Shown here: positions 51,601 through 60,816 of the stretch, piece by piece | Layout of the letters: every line of letters begins with the position of its first letter | How positions within the stretch are numbered: position 1 is the stretch's first letter | From: CAWGYT01 sp963826795 | GTDB lineage: Bacteria > Planctomycetota > Planctomycetia > Pirellulales > Pirellulaceae | Assembly: GCA_963826795.1 (NCBI GenBank) | Contig: CAWGYT010000008.1 | Span: 310,001 to 374,000, forward strand | Length of the DNA stretch: 64,000 nucleotides | Reading direction: 5' to 3' | The notes under the pieces: model-generated | What the model was told of the DNA's origin: nothing | Seen by the model: only the letters and a program-made list of their open reading frames with translations | The model's database searches: none | Made by a program: the position numbers and the translations under genes

Positions 51601-53767
51601 TGTTGCTTACCAAGACGTTCAGGGCGAAGAAGCGAAGCCACTGATCGATGTCGGCCACTTGCGCCACCTGATCGAGATACTCGTCGTCAGGCGAGTTATT
51701 AAGCACATCGGTGAGTCGAATCACGTCGGACCAGTCTGCTTGGCTCTCGTTGGTCAACTTCGTGTAGCTGACGTACGGGGCGGGATCCGGACCGAAATAA
51801 GCCAACCCCGCGCCCTGCCCTCCCGGTGGCGACTCGTTGGGACGGCGACCCTTGTAGAGATTTCCACCGGAGTCCAAGGGAAAGTGGTTGTCCGCAAAAT
51901 CACTGTTGAGCGGTTCCACGTGGGCGTAGAGCTGATCGCCCATCAGGTTGACGCCATTGCTGTACATGACGGCCCCCGTGGCTTCCGCGGCAGGTAGCCC
52001 TGCGAGTCGAAACAGGGCGCTGCCTGCGACTTGGTTTCCAACTGCCACGACGTTCAAGTTCAATGCGGTCACCCCTTGCCACGGTCGGTCGCTGGGCAGA
52101 TTGATGCGATTGTTCGGCGGATTCGCCGTGCGACTGCCGCTGCCGCGGATCCGAATGCCGGCATTGTGTCGTTGCTGAATCCCCTGGCTGGTGACACTGA
52201 TGAACGTGGCATTCATCTGGGCATCACTCAGTCGGTCAATTCCCGTGAATTCCTCGCGTTCGGCTGCCGTCATGATCTGGTAGTAAACGGGCGGGCTGCC
52301 GGGAACCCAAACGGCCGCCGGATCGAACGTGTCCATCACCTGGTAGAGCGCGTTCGTGGCTTGACCCGCGTCCGCCGTCGCAGCGGGCCAGGTCCGCGCG
52401 AGGTCCGAGGGATCGGTTGCCTCGACGTAGTACTCGACCACGGTGCCATCGGGCTGCGCCGCGATGGTCGCGGTGTAGACACCGTCTCCTGCCAGCCGGT
52501 CGGCTGTCAGGCCCGTATCAAGCATCGAGGTCGACGTGAATTCCGAGGCGCCATCCAGTCGCCAAAACAGATTGACGATTGTCCCCTGCCGCAATTCGTC
52601 GTACACCCGCGCCTCGACGGTGACTGCCTCCACGGGCGCGGGATGATCGGGTTGCTGAATTACATCCAGGATCAGCGGCGCGAGGTTCGCGGCGGCGATG
52701 GAATTGGTCGCGCCGGGCGTCCCTCCGCTGACGAGGCTGGCGGCCCAATTCTGCCCGAAGTCGTTCGGCATCGCCGGATTGACCAGTTCAAGCGACTTGC
52801 CGCCGCCGTCGTGTTCATCCAGCCAGACCCAGCCAAAGTGCCCCCGATCGTCCGGCCCCCGGCCGCGCCGAGCCCAATCTCCCTCGTCGGCATACGTGAC
52901 GCGATCGACGACCTGATCGGCCTCATTTCGCAGCGTGATCGTCTCGCTCTGGTTCCCCAACCGACCGGTCCAGGGACCGATGACAGGAAGCTCCGCGCCG
53001 TAGCTGGCCTGAAACGCAGCGACGTCTGCCGCGATCGCCACGGCCTGTCCGGGCTGCAGCGTGATGCCCGGTAGCAGCAGATCGATCCCGCCGCTGATCC
53101 GCCATCCGCTGAAGTCGACCGGTTCGCTGCCGACGTTCAATAGCTCGATGAACTCGTCGGCATCCTCTTCGCTCGCCGGGTGATACATGATTTCGCTGAT
53201 CACGACGGCTTGAGGCGGAAGGTGGGTCGGAGCAGATGGGTTCGCCGCTCCGGGCGTCGGTATCGAAAAAAAACCTTCCGATCGATCCGGCTGAAATACG
53301 CCGTAGGAGACATCCGCGACCTGCGGGGGAAAGGTGGGCTGGTACGCGAATGCAATCGAGGTACCATCGGACTTGACCAACGCCAAGGCCTCTCCGTCAC
53401 CGCTCAAGCGGAAATTCGTATGCAGTGGGCCTTGCGGGCTCCGGCGGTCCTTGCCGGAGGCAAAGATCAACCGCTGCTCGCCCGCCGCCAGAGTCAGATC
53501 CGGCAGAGGCCACTGGGTGAGTTCGGCCAGATCGTCCGTGAGATACCAGCCGGACAACGAGATCGGGGTATCCCCCCAGTTCGCCAGCTCCAACCAGTCG
53601 CTCGCCTGGCCGTCCTCGTCGACGAGCCCGTTCGTGTTGAGTGCCAGAAACTCGCTGATCACCGGTTCGGCAGCCAACAATTCTCGGGTTTCGAGCGACT
53701 CGAATCGCCCCAGCCGGCGGCTTGAGCGGCGGCGCGGCGGGCGCTCTCGTTTCCAAGATAAACTCAT
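48392..53767 (-). CDS. Giant exported LTD/CotH protein A, main part (frameshifted near its end)
   Basis: About 1770 meaningful residues. It opens with a planctomycete LEPR-XLL-like leader (FESLETRELLA), lamin-tail domains (EFLALNTNGLVDEDG...; VISEIMYHPAS...FIELLN), a Y-domain-like segment, then a CotH-type kinase domain (YYQIMTAAEREEFT, GIRIRGSGS, VLVSNTEGGLVNGDRQGDDY, AMYR, MVPHDLDSIL). A jelly-roll region and a right-handed beta-helix region (IRFTALPGV, NRFGTNKGHNDVIDADSN, AGNLFRGVS) follow, then another LTD. The frame goes bad near base 48452; the last LTD and dockerin parts continue in other frames. CotH domains phosphorylate proteins in spore coats; here the substrate is unknown. Full protein about 2100 residues, exported and probably surface-bound. 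Confidence 0.85.
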   Translation of the reverse strand: MSLSWKRERPPRRRSSRRLGRFESLETRELLAAEPVISEFLALNTNGLVDEDGQASDWLELANWGDTPISLSGWYLTDDLAELTQWPLPDLTLAAGEQRLIFASGKDRRSPQGPLHTNFRLSGDGEALALVKSDGTSIAFAYQPTFPPQVADVSYGVFQPDRSEGFFSIPTPGAANPSAPTHLPPQAVVISEIMYHPASEEDADEFIELLNVGSEPVDFSGWRISGGIDLLLPGITLQPGQAVAIAADVAAFQASYGAELPVIGPWTGRLGNQSETITLRNEADQVVDRVTYADEGDWARRGRGPDDRGHFGWVWLDEHDGGGKSLELVNPAMPNDFGQNWAASLVSGGTPGATNSIAAANLAPLILDVIQQPDHPAPVEAVTVEARVYDELRQGTIVNLFWRLDGASEFTSTSMLDTGLTADRLAGDGVYTATIAAQPDGTVVEYYVEATDPSDLARTWPAATADAGQATNALYQVMDTFDPAAVWVPGSPPVYYQIMTAAEREEFTGIDRLSDAQMNATFISVTSQGIQQRHNAGIRIRGSGSRTANPPNNRINLPSDRPWQGVTALNLNVVAVGNQVAGSALFRLAGLPAAEATGAVMYSNGVNLMGDQLYAHVEPLNSDFADNHFPLDSGGNLYKGRRPNESPPGGQGAGLAYFGPDPAPYVSYTKLTNESQADWSDVIRLTDVLNNSPDDEYLDQVAQVADIDQWLRFFALNVLVSNTEGGLVNGDRQGDDYAMYRGIEDPRFVMVPHDLDSILSQVTRGLFTAINVPALNRMLLHPELKPRYYDQLRDLVDNVFLAEDTQAFLREALEDVASERQIESILSFLERRAEFVRAAIPVGIEYRTGLPQVNGRVNTTESALGLYGTADYRASSLRINGRLASFAQSSNTWQIGSFNADLVSYGANWQYLDNGSDQGSAWKELEFVPDASWNSGPAELGYGDGDEATVIGAGDDENQKFVTTYFRHEFELPDAARYHSLVLQLIRDDGAVVYLNGQRVATSNMPTGVEINYQTLAASNVNGAAERAASTYTLDPALLRDGNNVLAVEVHQVTRDNPDVSFNARLFGRFNPPNSGVPLTPGVNHLVIQAFRGADGTGEVVATEMVDVWYDDGSQQIMNGSLPAGQTTWSSAAGPYQISGQVTVPVGATLVIEPGTSVLFEPDAELVVRGTLIARGNAQGRIRFTALPGVPDVPDLPGLPDGPARWKGIHFVESRSPDNLIAYADIEYAQDSNGAIGVIDSDAVLEQLTFKGTHLRMVYGSNASLVVRNSDFPDMFAADENPAELKLDNISEHIKIVGRTPAGGQLIIQGNRFGTNKGHNDVIDADSNRVSQGPILQVLDNEFSGAGDELLDLGGDVYVAGNLFRGVSKDDSTSDRGYANAISTGDAGANTTIVVARNVFYDVDHAINLKNRAATIFEHNTVVKVHPDFVDRFENPNVGSAINLYVDEPGATPGAGAYAAGNIFWDAPRIFGNADLPGDHSSALQLFNNVISPELAQSRIGQRPGTVLDLGTGNVIEDPRLVDPAGLDFRTAPGSAALSPQWPAPWGSTAPSTIWVSDEPATPTTSRQASLMVGGPGLFAFRYRVNGGPWSDERPIGNGFDPTGTVRTARIELADLADGAYSVEVIGKDFAGNWQATPTQSASWTVQGNSSRILISEVLANNQETLDYFGARPDAIELHNAGSSSLNLRGWQISDDPNRPDKFVFAQDVLLPAGGYLVLYADDRSTPGTHLDFSLSSEGEGVYLRSPGGDLVDSVEFGMQVADRSIARVGPARMAIGRTDAGPGQPRRTPR

Positions 53768-54138
53768 ATTGCTTCCCTACTCCCTCATCCGAACAGGCGG
53801 GTGCTTCCCGAATTGGGCCGCTACCCCACCCGAGAATCGCGGGCGCTCAGCGACCCACCGATCCCCCACACATCGCGCGGGCGAAGGACGAGAGGATAAC
53901 GAAATGAGCCTCACGGAGAGCGGAACCGCTCGCGACGGCAAGTGATTGGTTAGTCTAGCGAATGCCGACACAAATTTTGATCGTCGCGAGGTGGGCGTCT
54001 GGCCTTCCTCGGATCGCCGGTGTCAGCGCGCTTTCCCGAGTATATTCGGGATCGCGAAGATGGTGCAAGAATTCTGCGCCTCCCCGCGTTTGGCCCCCCT
54101 CTGAGTCGGCCGGCGACTCCACTCGGCGGACCTCCTGC
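53768..54138. other. Intergenic region between the small membrane protein and LTD/CotH protein A
   Basis: No gene on either strand. AGGGAAGC close to the start of protein A is its ribosome binding site. A small stem CCCGA-gtatat-TCGGG (about 54033-54048) is the only structure noted and lies downstream of the minus-strand membrane-protein gene's end. Confidence 0.4.
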
Positions 54139-54831
54139 TCAAAGCGCGTCGTCGGCCTCGCCAATCCAAAGCATGACCCCGTCACAGGGACCGGACGAAG
54201 CGACCGCCCCCACGATCATCTCAGGTGATTCCGCGTCCCGCTCAATGTCCTGGGCCTTTAACGCCAACAGGCAAAGCGGTTGCCCTGCGGAGAGCTGGAC
54301 CACTTCGCCGGCATCGACGCCCGAACTGGAATACCATCCCTCGGTGACCCAAGGACGTGTTGACTCGACCACGCTCACCCGGTCGGTTCCATGTGGGAGC
54401 GACACCTCGAAGTGATACCTCGATCGGGCATTGGCGTCGGCCGCCGTCAGGCTCGCCTCGATCACGAACTGGCCGGCGTGGTTGAGGGTCGTGCTGATGC
54501 CAACCCCGATGTCCGGCGCCAAGACATCCGGGGCCGAAGGCGGGATGGCGCCTGCCACCTGATAGAGTCTGAATTTCCTGCCCTCGGGCAAATAGACACG
54601 CCACTTCCAGCGCCGTGAGCCAGATGACCGCAACCCGACCGCGTGGATACAGGCTGGGTCGTGAATCTCCAGATATCCCATCTCTCGCCGATAGCCTTCG
54701 ACCTCGGCCGTCATCTCGGCCAGCCTCGACCGCAGCTCCAAGACTCTCAGGTGTTCACCCCAAGCGGCGAAGCTCAGCGCGGCCACGATCAGGAGCAAAC
54801 CCATCCACCGCAAGGAGAATTGTCGCTTCAT
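54139..54831 (-). CDS. Small single-pass membrane protein between the two LTD/CotH genes
   Basis: The 230-residue protein begins KRQFSLRWMGLLLIVAALSFAAW, a one-helix start typical of planctomycete membrane proteins of unknown role, followed by a coiled coil (VLELRSRLAEMTAEVEGYRREMGYLE) and a beta-rich domain with RWKWRVYLPEGRKFRLYQVAG and SRYHFEVSLPHGTDRV. The ATG at 54831 lies 11 bases after the stop of LTD/CotH protein B, so the two are likely cotranscribed. It could be a dedicated membrane partner of the giant surface proteins. Function unknown. Confidence 0.75.
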   Translation of the reverse strand: MKRQFSLRWMGLLLIVAALSFAAWGEHLRVLELRSRLAEMTAEVEGYRREMGYLEIHDPACIHAVGLRSSGSRRWKWRVYLPEGRKFRLYQVAGAIPPSAPDVLAPDIGVGISTTLNHAGQFVIEASLTAADANARSRYHFEVSLPHGTDRVSVVESTRPWVTEGWYSSSGVDAGEVVQLSAGQPLCLLALKAQDIERDAESPEMIVGAVASSGPCDGVMLWIGEADDAL

Positions 54832-54842
54832 CCGCGCCTCGC

Positions 54843-57800
54843 TCAGTTTGTCCCGCTGCGGTGTTGTCTTTCGTTCGATGTGTGGCGCGCGACCGGTGTG
54901 AAATCGGCGCAAAACGCCCGTTCAACTTCCTCTCCCGCCAGTTGCCGAGGCAGGCAAGGGTCACGGGTGCCAGTCACGGCAAAGAGCGAATCGGTCGCCG
55001 CCTGGACGTCACGTTGCCGCCTCGCAATGTCTCCCTGCCGTCGGCGGGAGTCGGAGTGCCACGCGATAAGGCGGCGCGCTGGCCCATCGATTGTCCACGA
55101 GGCCAGCGTGTCGGGCCCCGGACGGGTGGAATTCAAACGGGCGACCGCCCCGTCCAGGTCCGCCATGAATTCGCGACGGGTTGGCAATGCGTTCGGCGAG
55201 CGTGACACGTCCTGCGCGTCGCGAATCGGCGCGGCGGGCCCGCTGGCCCGTGCGTACTGGCCCTGGATAAACGCGGCGACGAGATCGGCGGAAGTGAAGT
55301 CTCCGTCGCAGTCCCAGTCGCCTTCGGCCCACGTGGAGTTTTCCGGACTGTCGTCTTCGTACTCGGCCGAGATAAAGACGGCGACCAGGTCTCCCGAATC
55401 GAAAACGCCATTCAGATCGGCGTCCCCGGCACGGGTCTGGAGAATCGCTTGTATCAAGTAGTCGTAATCCGCGCGATTGACGAGCCCATCAAGATCCAAA
55501 TCGAATTCGGCACGGGAATCCAATTCTCGGATCGCTTGGCAGACGAGGTCGATATCGGCCGCGTCGACGCGCCCGTCCTCGGTGACATCTCCGGGTGGCC
55601 CGACCTCGAAGCGGACGGCTCCCGGCGTCGCGGGTCGGGCTGCCCAGCTGGAGGCGAACGGTGCGAAGGCATCGTCGCGTCGCCTCTGGAGGGAAGCTCC
55701 CGTCCCCTTGGCGCCCGCAGGCCACGGGGCGGCGGATGAATACGTCACTTCATCGACCAGAATCACGCCTTCCGCCAACGTCGGATTCGCAGGCCTCAGG
55801 AGGCGGACTTCGCCGGCGAGGTCCGGCAGCATGCCTTGCCAAGGCCCCTGCAAAGCAACTTGTGGATCGACGTTCAGCGCCAGCCGAAACAGATTGGCCC
55901 GGAGCGGATTGGCCGAACGATCGAAGTTGGTCACGAGCACCGTTTCGCCGGCGGCCAGCCGATACTCACTCGGGAAAACGAACTGCACCGAGCCATCCAA
56001 TCGCCAGCCGCCAAGATCGATCTCCCGATCGGATCGATTGAACAGCTCGACGAACTCTACGTCCTCGGGGCGGAGCGACCCGGCGCCATCGGGGTCTCGG
56101 GGCTGATAGTAGACTTCCGTCAGAATCACGTCGCCGATCCGAAAGCCGGCATTCGCCGTTCCCAACGACGCCTCGATCATGGGAAACAGCGGCCCGGTCG
56201 CGTCGGGCCAACGCCCCAGCGTGACGCCAGGATCGGACGCGTCGAATCGGACTTCGTCCACGAAACGCAGCGGACGGCCCGACGCGTCGGATTCGATCAA
56301 GTACACCTCATCGCCCGCCGAGCCGCTCAGCCCGATTCCCGTCTCTCGCGCATCCCAGACGCCGTAATCCCCCGCCGCCAAGACGGTCTGGCTCGGAATT
56401 CGAAACTTGAAGTAGTCATTGTTGGAATCCGAGAGGAACCAGCCGCTGGCATCGACGGGCACGTCCGCGACGTTCACCAATTCGATTGCGTCAAATTCGC
56501 CGGGCCCCGGATTGGCCAGCACTTCGTTGATGCGGAGGGTCGGGGTTGCCGGTCCACTTGGCTGCCCCGGCGAGCCCCCAAACTCGGCGCTGCGCCGATA
56601 ATTGGCCGGATCATTGCGGGCCCCTGCCAGGTCGATCAATTCCAGGGAACTGCCGTTGCCATCGGCCCGCTCCGGCCAGGGAGCGTCGTCGCCATAGGTC
56701 AATCGCTCGATCAGCTGCCCGGTCGCGGTCCGCAGCGTGACGGTCTCGCCGCCGTTCCCCAAACGGCCCTCATAGCCGCCGGTCGGATTCTCGGCCGTCG
56801 CTTGAGCCAGGGGAAGCTGATCGCCATAACGCGTGTTCAAGGCGACCGGATTCCGTCCGACCACAACCCGCTCGCCCGCCGGAAGTAATTGGCGCCCGAA
56901 GGTAAATTGGACGCCTTCGCCGTCGACTTGAACCAGCTGGACACCTGTCAAGTCGAGCGGGCGGTCGGTGACGTTCATCAGCTCGATAAACTCGAATTCG
57001 TCGTTGTCCACATCCATCTCGCCAAAGTCCGTTAAGGCGGCATGCGGGTGGTAGTTCAACTCGGTGATGCGGAGCGAGGCCTCGCCGGCGGGGAGGGCGT
57101 CGGTCACGAACCTTCGTTCCTCGATTGCCGACCAGGCATTCCCGTCCAAGCTGCGAGTGCGAAGCGTCGTTCGCCCTTCAATCGCGATCGGCTCGGAATA
57201 GACCAAGGCCGCCGCAGACACCGCGCCGTCCGGGAGTCGGGGGTCACTACCGTCGAGCGTGTAGTAGATCGATCCGGATGACGCGCCGATTTCGAGACGG
57301 ACGCCGGGTTCGACGAAACCGCTCGGAAGACTCACACTCGGCGCATCGCGATAAAATCCGTCGCGACGCAAATCAGCCAGGAAATCTCGCGAGCGGTTGG
57401 GAAAGAACTCGGTGAGGTTAGTCTGGACCGTCGCTTGCCATTCCGTATCACGCAGGAACAGCCGACCGTTGCGGGCAAGTTCATCGCCCCAGCGCGCCGT
57501 CTCGGGTCCCAACGGCGCGAAGATCTCGTTGGCGATCTCGGCGTACAGAGCCGCAGGCACATTATCCTGCGGCTGCTCCGGATCCCAGGCTCGGTTTTCA
57601 GGATTCACATAAAACGCGCCGCCGGGGGCAAAGTGCATCTGGACTCGGTCGCTGAAATCAACCCGAAACGCCTCGCTCGTGTCCAGCAGCTGATAGATGA
57701 TTCCCGGACCTTCGCGGGTGATCGACGAGAGCGATGTCCGATCGCCCTGGTCGAGCGTGAACTCCGCGTCCCAAACGTAAAACTTGAAGCCGGTGCTGTC

Positions 57801-59357
57801 CGGGCCGAGACGGCGCAGCATGTAGTAATTGCGCTGCGGCCAGTCGCGATTGCGAAGATACACCTGCGTGATCAAATAGTCGATGTAATTCTGCGGATCG
57901 AGATACACTTCCCAGTCAGGATTGCGTGACCCATCCGGATTGAGTCCCTGCAGCCGCAGGTAGGCCGCGGTCTTCTCGTCTTGGGTCAACGCCTGATCGA
58001 CGGTGCGGGACAAGTCGACGAATTGATTCCAGGCATTCAGAGATCCCGTCACCGCGCTGACTCCTTCGTTGCCCAGGTCGCCCCCGTTGAGCACGTCGTA
58101 GTCTTCCTTGTCACCCCCGTAATAGTTCGCCGCGAATTGACCATCGATCCGCTCCACCGGATTGTACATCCCCCAATACAACCCGTTGATGTAGAGGTGC
58201 ATGTAGTTGCCGTGGGACGCCACACTGCCCGTCCGCAACTGCAAACGCCGAGCAAACTCGTCGCGCACGAAATGGATCCCGACCAGATGCTCCCCGCTGC
58301 TGGAACGAAGTGAAATGGAATCGAACACGGCGGCCGCGTCCGGACCGAACATCGGGAACTCGAGCTGCGCGGGGCCGTACTCGTCTTTGAACAACAGCCG
58401 CAGCGAGAGCTTACTGGAGATAAAGCGAGAAATCCCGCCCTGAATTCGAATCCCCGCGTCGCTCTGAAATCCGTCCCGCCCATCTGGGTAAATGAGTTCG
58501 ACGGACACCGGGCGTTCCCATTCGATCCCGCGCCCTTGCGGGTTCGAATAAATGCCCGAGGGGCCAAACAGATCGTCGAAGTCCAGGACCAGCGAGAGCG
58601 TCGGGAGCGACTTGAGGTCATCGCGAACCGTCGCGGCATAGCGCCCATCAAAGATATCGGTTCCATTCTGCCCTACGATCCGTTGGTCCATCGCGTAGTC
58701 CGCCGGCAAGACTCCCCAGCCGGAAGGAAATCCTCGCGCCAAGGCGCTCGAGCGCGACTGGTCGATCACGTTTTCTAAGAAAATGTAGGTGCGGGTACCG
58801 ACCAAACTGGGCTCTAATCCTGGCTTGAATGCCACCGCCCGCACGGTCTGAGTCGAAGTGATTTCGATCGGCCCCTGGTACACCGCTGAATTCTCGGCGG
58901 TCGGAACCGATCCGTCGAGCGTGTATCGAATCTCGGCTCCGCTGGTGGGCGTCGACAGTTGCAGTCCGAAGGGCTGGTCATAGAATCCATGCTCCACGCT
59001 GAAGGACACCGACTCGACCACTCGAAATGCATCCGAGATGTTAGGCTGCCCAGGCGTTGGCGTCGCAAGGTAGACCGGCAATTCGGCATAGGACCCCAGC
59101 AAGACAAGTTGCGGCTGGAACAGCAGATTCAAATCGCTCGTCGCGGACTTGAACGTTTGTACCGCAAGCAGATTCTTACCCGCCACGAACTGTTCAATGG
59201 GCAACGTCAAATCGACGTACCGCAGCGCTAGCTCGTCGGGTCGATCGGTGCTGGCCAGCGAATCCCAGCGGACGGGGTCGGCCACATTCTCACGTGCGAC
59301 CTCCCTCCCGTTAAAGTACGCCACGAAACCATCATCGAAACGCACGCGAAGTTGCAC
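54843..59357 (-). CDS. Giant exported LTD/CotH protein B, main part (frameshifted near its start)
   Basis: About 1504 residues. Domains seen in order: a jelly-roll fragment (LRVRFDDGFVAYFNGREVA), a chitobiase/FN3-type CHB_HEX domain (IRYTLDGSVPTAENSAVYQG), a CotH-like domain with NRDWPQRNYYMLRR and FKFYVWDAEFTLDQG, a second CHB_HEX-like segment (YYTLDGSDPRLPDGAV), three lamin-tail domains (LRITELNYHPHA..; LRINEVLANPGPGE..; ILTEVYYQPRDPDG..), and C-terminal dockerin loops (GDVTEDGRVDAADIDL, GDADLNGVFDSGDLVAVF, GDWDCDGDFTSADLVAAF). The ATG at 59357 is internal; sense in this frame reaches back to about 59632. The tail after the dockerin is charged and without known motif. Confidence 0.85.
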   Translation of the reverse strand: MQLRVRFDDGFVAYFNGREVARENVADPVRWDSLASTDRPDELALRYVDLTLPIEQFVAGKNLLAVQTFKSATSDLNLLFQPQLVLLGSYAELPVYLATPTPGQPNISDAFRVVESVSFSVEHGFYDQPFGLQLSTPTSGAEIRYTLDGSVPTAENSAVYQGPIEITSTQTVRAVAFKPGLEPSLVGTRTYIFLENVIDQSRSSALARGFPSGWGVLPADYAMDQRIVGQNGTDIFDGRYAATVRDDLKSLPTLSLVLDFDDLFGPSGIYSNPQGRGIEWERPVSVELIYPDGRDGFQSDAGIRIQGGISRFISSKLSLRLLFKDEYGPAQLEFPMFGPDAAAVFDSISLRSSSGEHLVGIHFVRDEFARRLQLRTGSVASHGNYMHLYINGLYWGMYNPVERIDGQFAANYYGGDKEDYDVLNGGDLGNEGVSAVTGSLNAWNQFVDLSRTVDQALTQDEKTAAYLRLQGLNPDGSRNPDWEVYLDPQNYIDYLITQVYLRNRDWPQRNYYMLRRLGPDSTGFKFYVWDAEFTLDQGDRTSLSSITREGPGIIYQLLDTSEAFRVDFSDRVQMHFAPGGAFYVNPENRAWDPEQPQDNVPAALYAEIANEIFAPLGPETARWGDELARNGRLFLRDTEWQATVQTNLTEFFPNRSRDFLADLRRDGFYRDAPSVSLPSGFVEPGVRLEIGASSGSIYYTLDGSDPRLPDGAVSAAALVYSEPIAIEGRTTLRTRSLDGNAWSAIEERRFVTDALPAGEASLRITELNYHPHAALTDFGEMDVDNDEFEFIELMNVTDRPLDLTGVQLVQVDGEGVQFTFGRQLLPAGERVVVGRNPVALNTRYGDQLPLAQATAENPTGGYEGRLGNGGETVTLRTATGQLIERLTYGDDAPWPERADGNGSSLELIDLAGARNDPANYRRSAEFGGSPGQPSGPATPTLRINEVLANPGPGEFDAIELVNVADVPVDASGWFLSDSNNDYFKFRIPSQTVLAAGDYGVWDARETGIGLSGSAGDEVYLIESDASGRPLRFVDEVRFDASDPGVTLGRWPDATGPLFPMIEASLGTANAGFRIGDVILTEVYYQPRDPDGAGSLRPEDVEFVELFNRSDREIDLGGWRLDGSVQFVFPSEYRLAAGETVLVTNFDRSANPLRANLFRLALNVDPQVALQGPWQGMLPDLAGEVRLLRPANPTLAEGVILVDEVTYSSAAPWPAGAKGTGASLQRRRDDAFAPFASSWAARPATPGAVRFEVGPPGDVTEDGRVDAADIDLVCQAIRELDSRAEFDLDLDGLVNRADYDYLIQAILQTRAGDADLNGVFDSGDLVAVFISAEYEDDSPENSTWAEGDWDCDGDFTSADLVAAFIQGQYARASGPAAPIRDAQDVSRSPNALPTRREFMADLDGAVARLNSTRPGPDTLASWTIDGPARRLIAWHSDSRRRQGDIARRQRDVQAATDSLFAVTGTRDPCLPRQLAGEEVERAFCADFTPVARHTSNERQHRSGTN

Positions 59358-59494
59358 CCCCTCGTATCCGCTCGGGTCGGCAACGACGAACTCGTACCTT
59401 GTCCATAGTGACGAGCGGACGTCGGCCAGCGCCGCGGCGACATCGGTCGTGACAACCGCTTGAAATGTGTCTTCCAGGGAACCAACCCCATCGA

Positions 59495-60643
59495 TCAGAA
59501 AGTTGTCGAGCAGCAGCCCCGAATTGAGAAAGCGATTCGACTCGTTGACAACGCCCAGGCCGAGCGTGAACTCGCCGCCGCTGGCGAACGCATAGCGAGC
59601 CGTCTGAACTCCGCTCTCCCGCGCAAATCGGTACCCGAAATCAGCTTGGCATCGCCCACACCCGCGAGAGGAATCACCACGTTACCCGGCGAGATCGACA
59701 AGAACGCGAAATCCTGTGAGCCGCCGACCGACGGCTCATCGGTGAGGAAATTCCAATCGAACTGCAATTCCGCGCCGGCCTCCACCGACACGACGCGCTT
59801 CATCGCGGCACCAATCGTGACTTGCACGTCGCCGATCGAATTCAGGTCCGAGCGACGCAGCCCCAGAAACGTCTCGAGACTGAAGCGAGGCACCGAAGAC
59901 TCGTTGGTGCGCAACAGGGCCTGATAGTTGCCCTGACTGGGCGTCGCGCCGAAGGCGACTGTCTGAACGGCGATTTCTCCCGACGTCGACCACTCCGTCA
60001 GGTCCCCCCGCTCGAATCCGAAATTCACGTAGCCGAAACGACGATCGAACCCCAAACCGCCCCGAGCCGGATTCCACTGCGAGTCATCGAAGTCGGGCGA
60101 AGCCCAATCGCTCGCCAAGCCCGCATCGGCCGCCGTCGGCACCCACCAACGCCCCTCGGTCTCGGCGGTCACCACGGCCTCCTGCGACAACGGCAACCCG
60201 TAGGCCACATCGTCCTGTTGCGGCGGATACCCGCTGCCCAATTGCTGGACAATCTGACCGCTGGGATCGACCAAAGCCAGCACCTCGCCGTCGGCATCGA
60301 GGCGAAAATTCGTATGCCATGCCCGCGGGTCATCCGAGCGGTCCTTGCCGGACGCAAACACCACACGGTACTCCCCTGGCCCGAGCGTCCCTGCGGGGAA
60401 CGTCCAGCGCGCGGGCTGTTGTTCCGGATCGTCCGTCAACGCCCAGCCTTGGAACGAGATCTCCTGGGCGGTCGGGTTGTGCAGTTCGATCCAGTCGCTA
60501 AAGTCGCCGTCATCGTCCCGCAAGGTCGCTTGATTGGCCGCCATGAACTCGGTGATGACCAGGCTGTCCAGCGCGAGCAGCTGCCGAGGTTCCAAGTCCT
60601 CGCAGCCGCCCCGAATCGTTCTCTGTCTGGTCTTCGTCCGCAC
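59495..60643 (-). CDS. Giant exported LTD/CotH protein B, N-terminal part (frameshifted)
   Basis: Starts with the planctomycete leader CEDLEPRQLLALDSL, which fits the LEPR-XLL consensus exactly, followed by the first lamin-tail domain (LVITEFMAANQATLRDDDGD, FSDWIELHNPTAQEISFQGW, VVFASGKDRSDDP, NFRLDADGEVLALVD) and an unassigned beta-rich region with GFERGDLTEWSTSGEI. Sense leaves this frame near base 59632, where adding one G to a GGG run joins it to the main part (GESGVQTARYAFASGG). The whole protein is about 1930 residues. Its gene plan is similar to protein A; the two are paralogues, with B having more LTD copies and A a beta-helix. Confidence 0.8.
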   Translation of the reverse strand: MRTKTRQRTIRGGCEDLEPRQLLALDSLVITEFMAANQATLRDDDGDFSDWIELHNPTAQEISFQGWALTDDPEQQPARWTFPAGTLGPGEYRVVFASGKDRSDDPRAWHTNFRLDADGEVLALVDPSGQIVQQLGSGYPPQQDDVAYGLPLSQEAVVTAETEGRWWVPTAADAGLASDWASPDFDDSQWNPARGGLGFDRRFGYVNFGFERGDLTEWSTSGEIAVQTVAFGATPSQGNYQALLRTNESSVPRFSLETFLGLRRSDLNSIGDVQVTIGAAMKRVVSVEAGAELQFDWNFLTDEPSVGGSQDFAFLSISPGNVVIPLAGVGDAKLISGTDLRGRAEFRRLAMRSPAAASSRSAWALSTSRIAFSIRGCCSTTF

Positions 60644-60816
60644 GTGGCTCGCTCCCTCGCCAATCGCAGTTCGCCCATCACGGTTCGCCTATCGCAGACC
60701 ACCACCCCGAGTTCGGCGGCGGACATCGCTCCCCCTCAACTTAGATACCCGTGGCCCAAAAGTCACGAGGTCCGGGCGGCGGCACCGCCATTCAGTACAA
60801 AATACCGAGACCGTGT

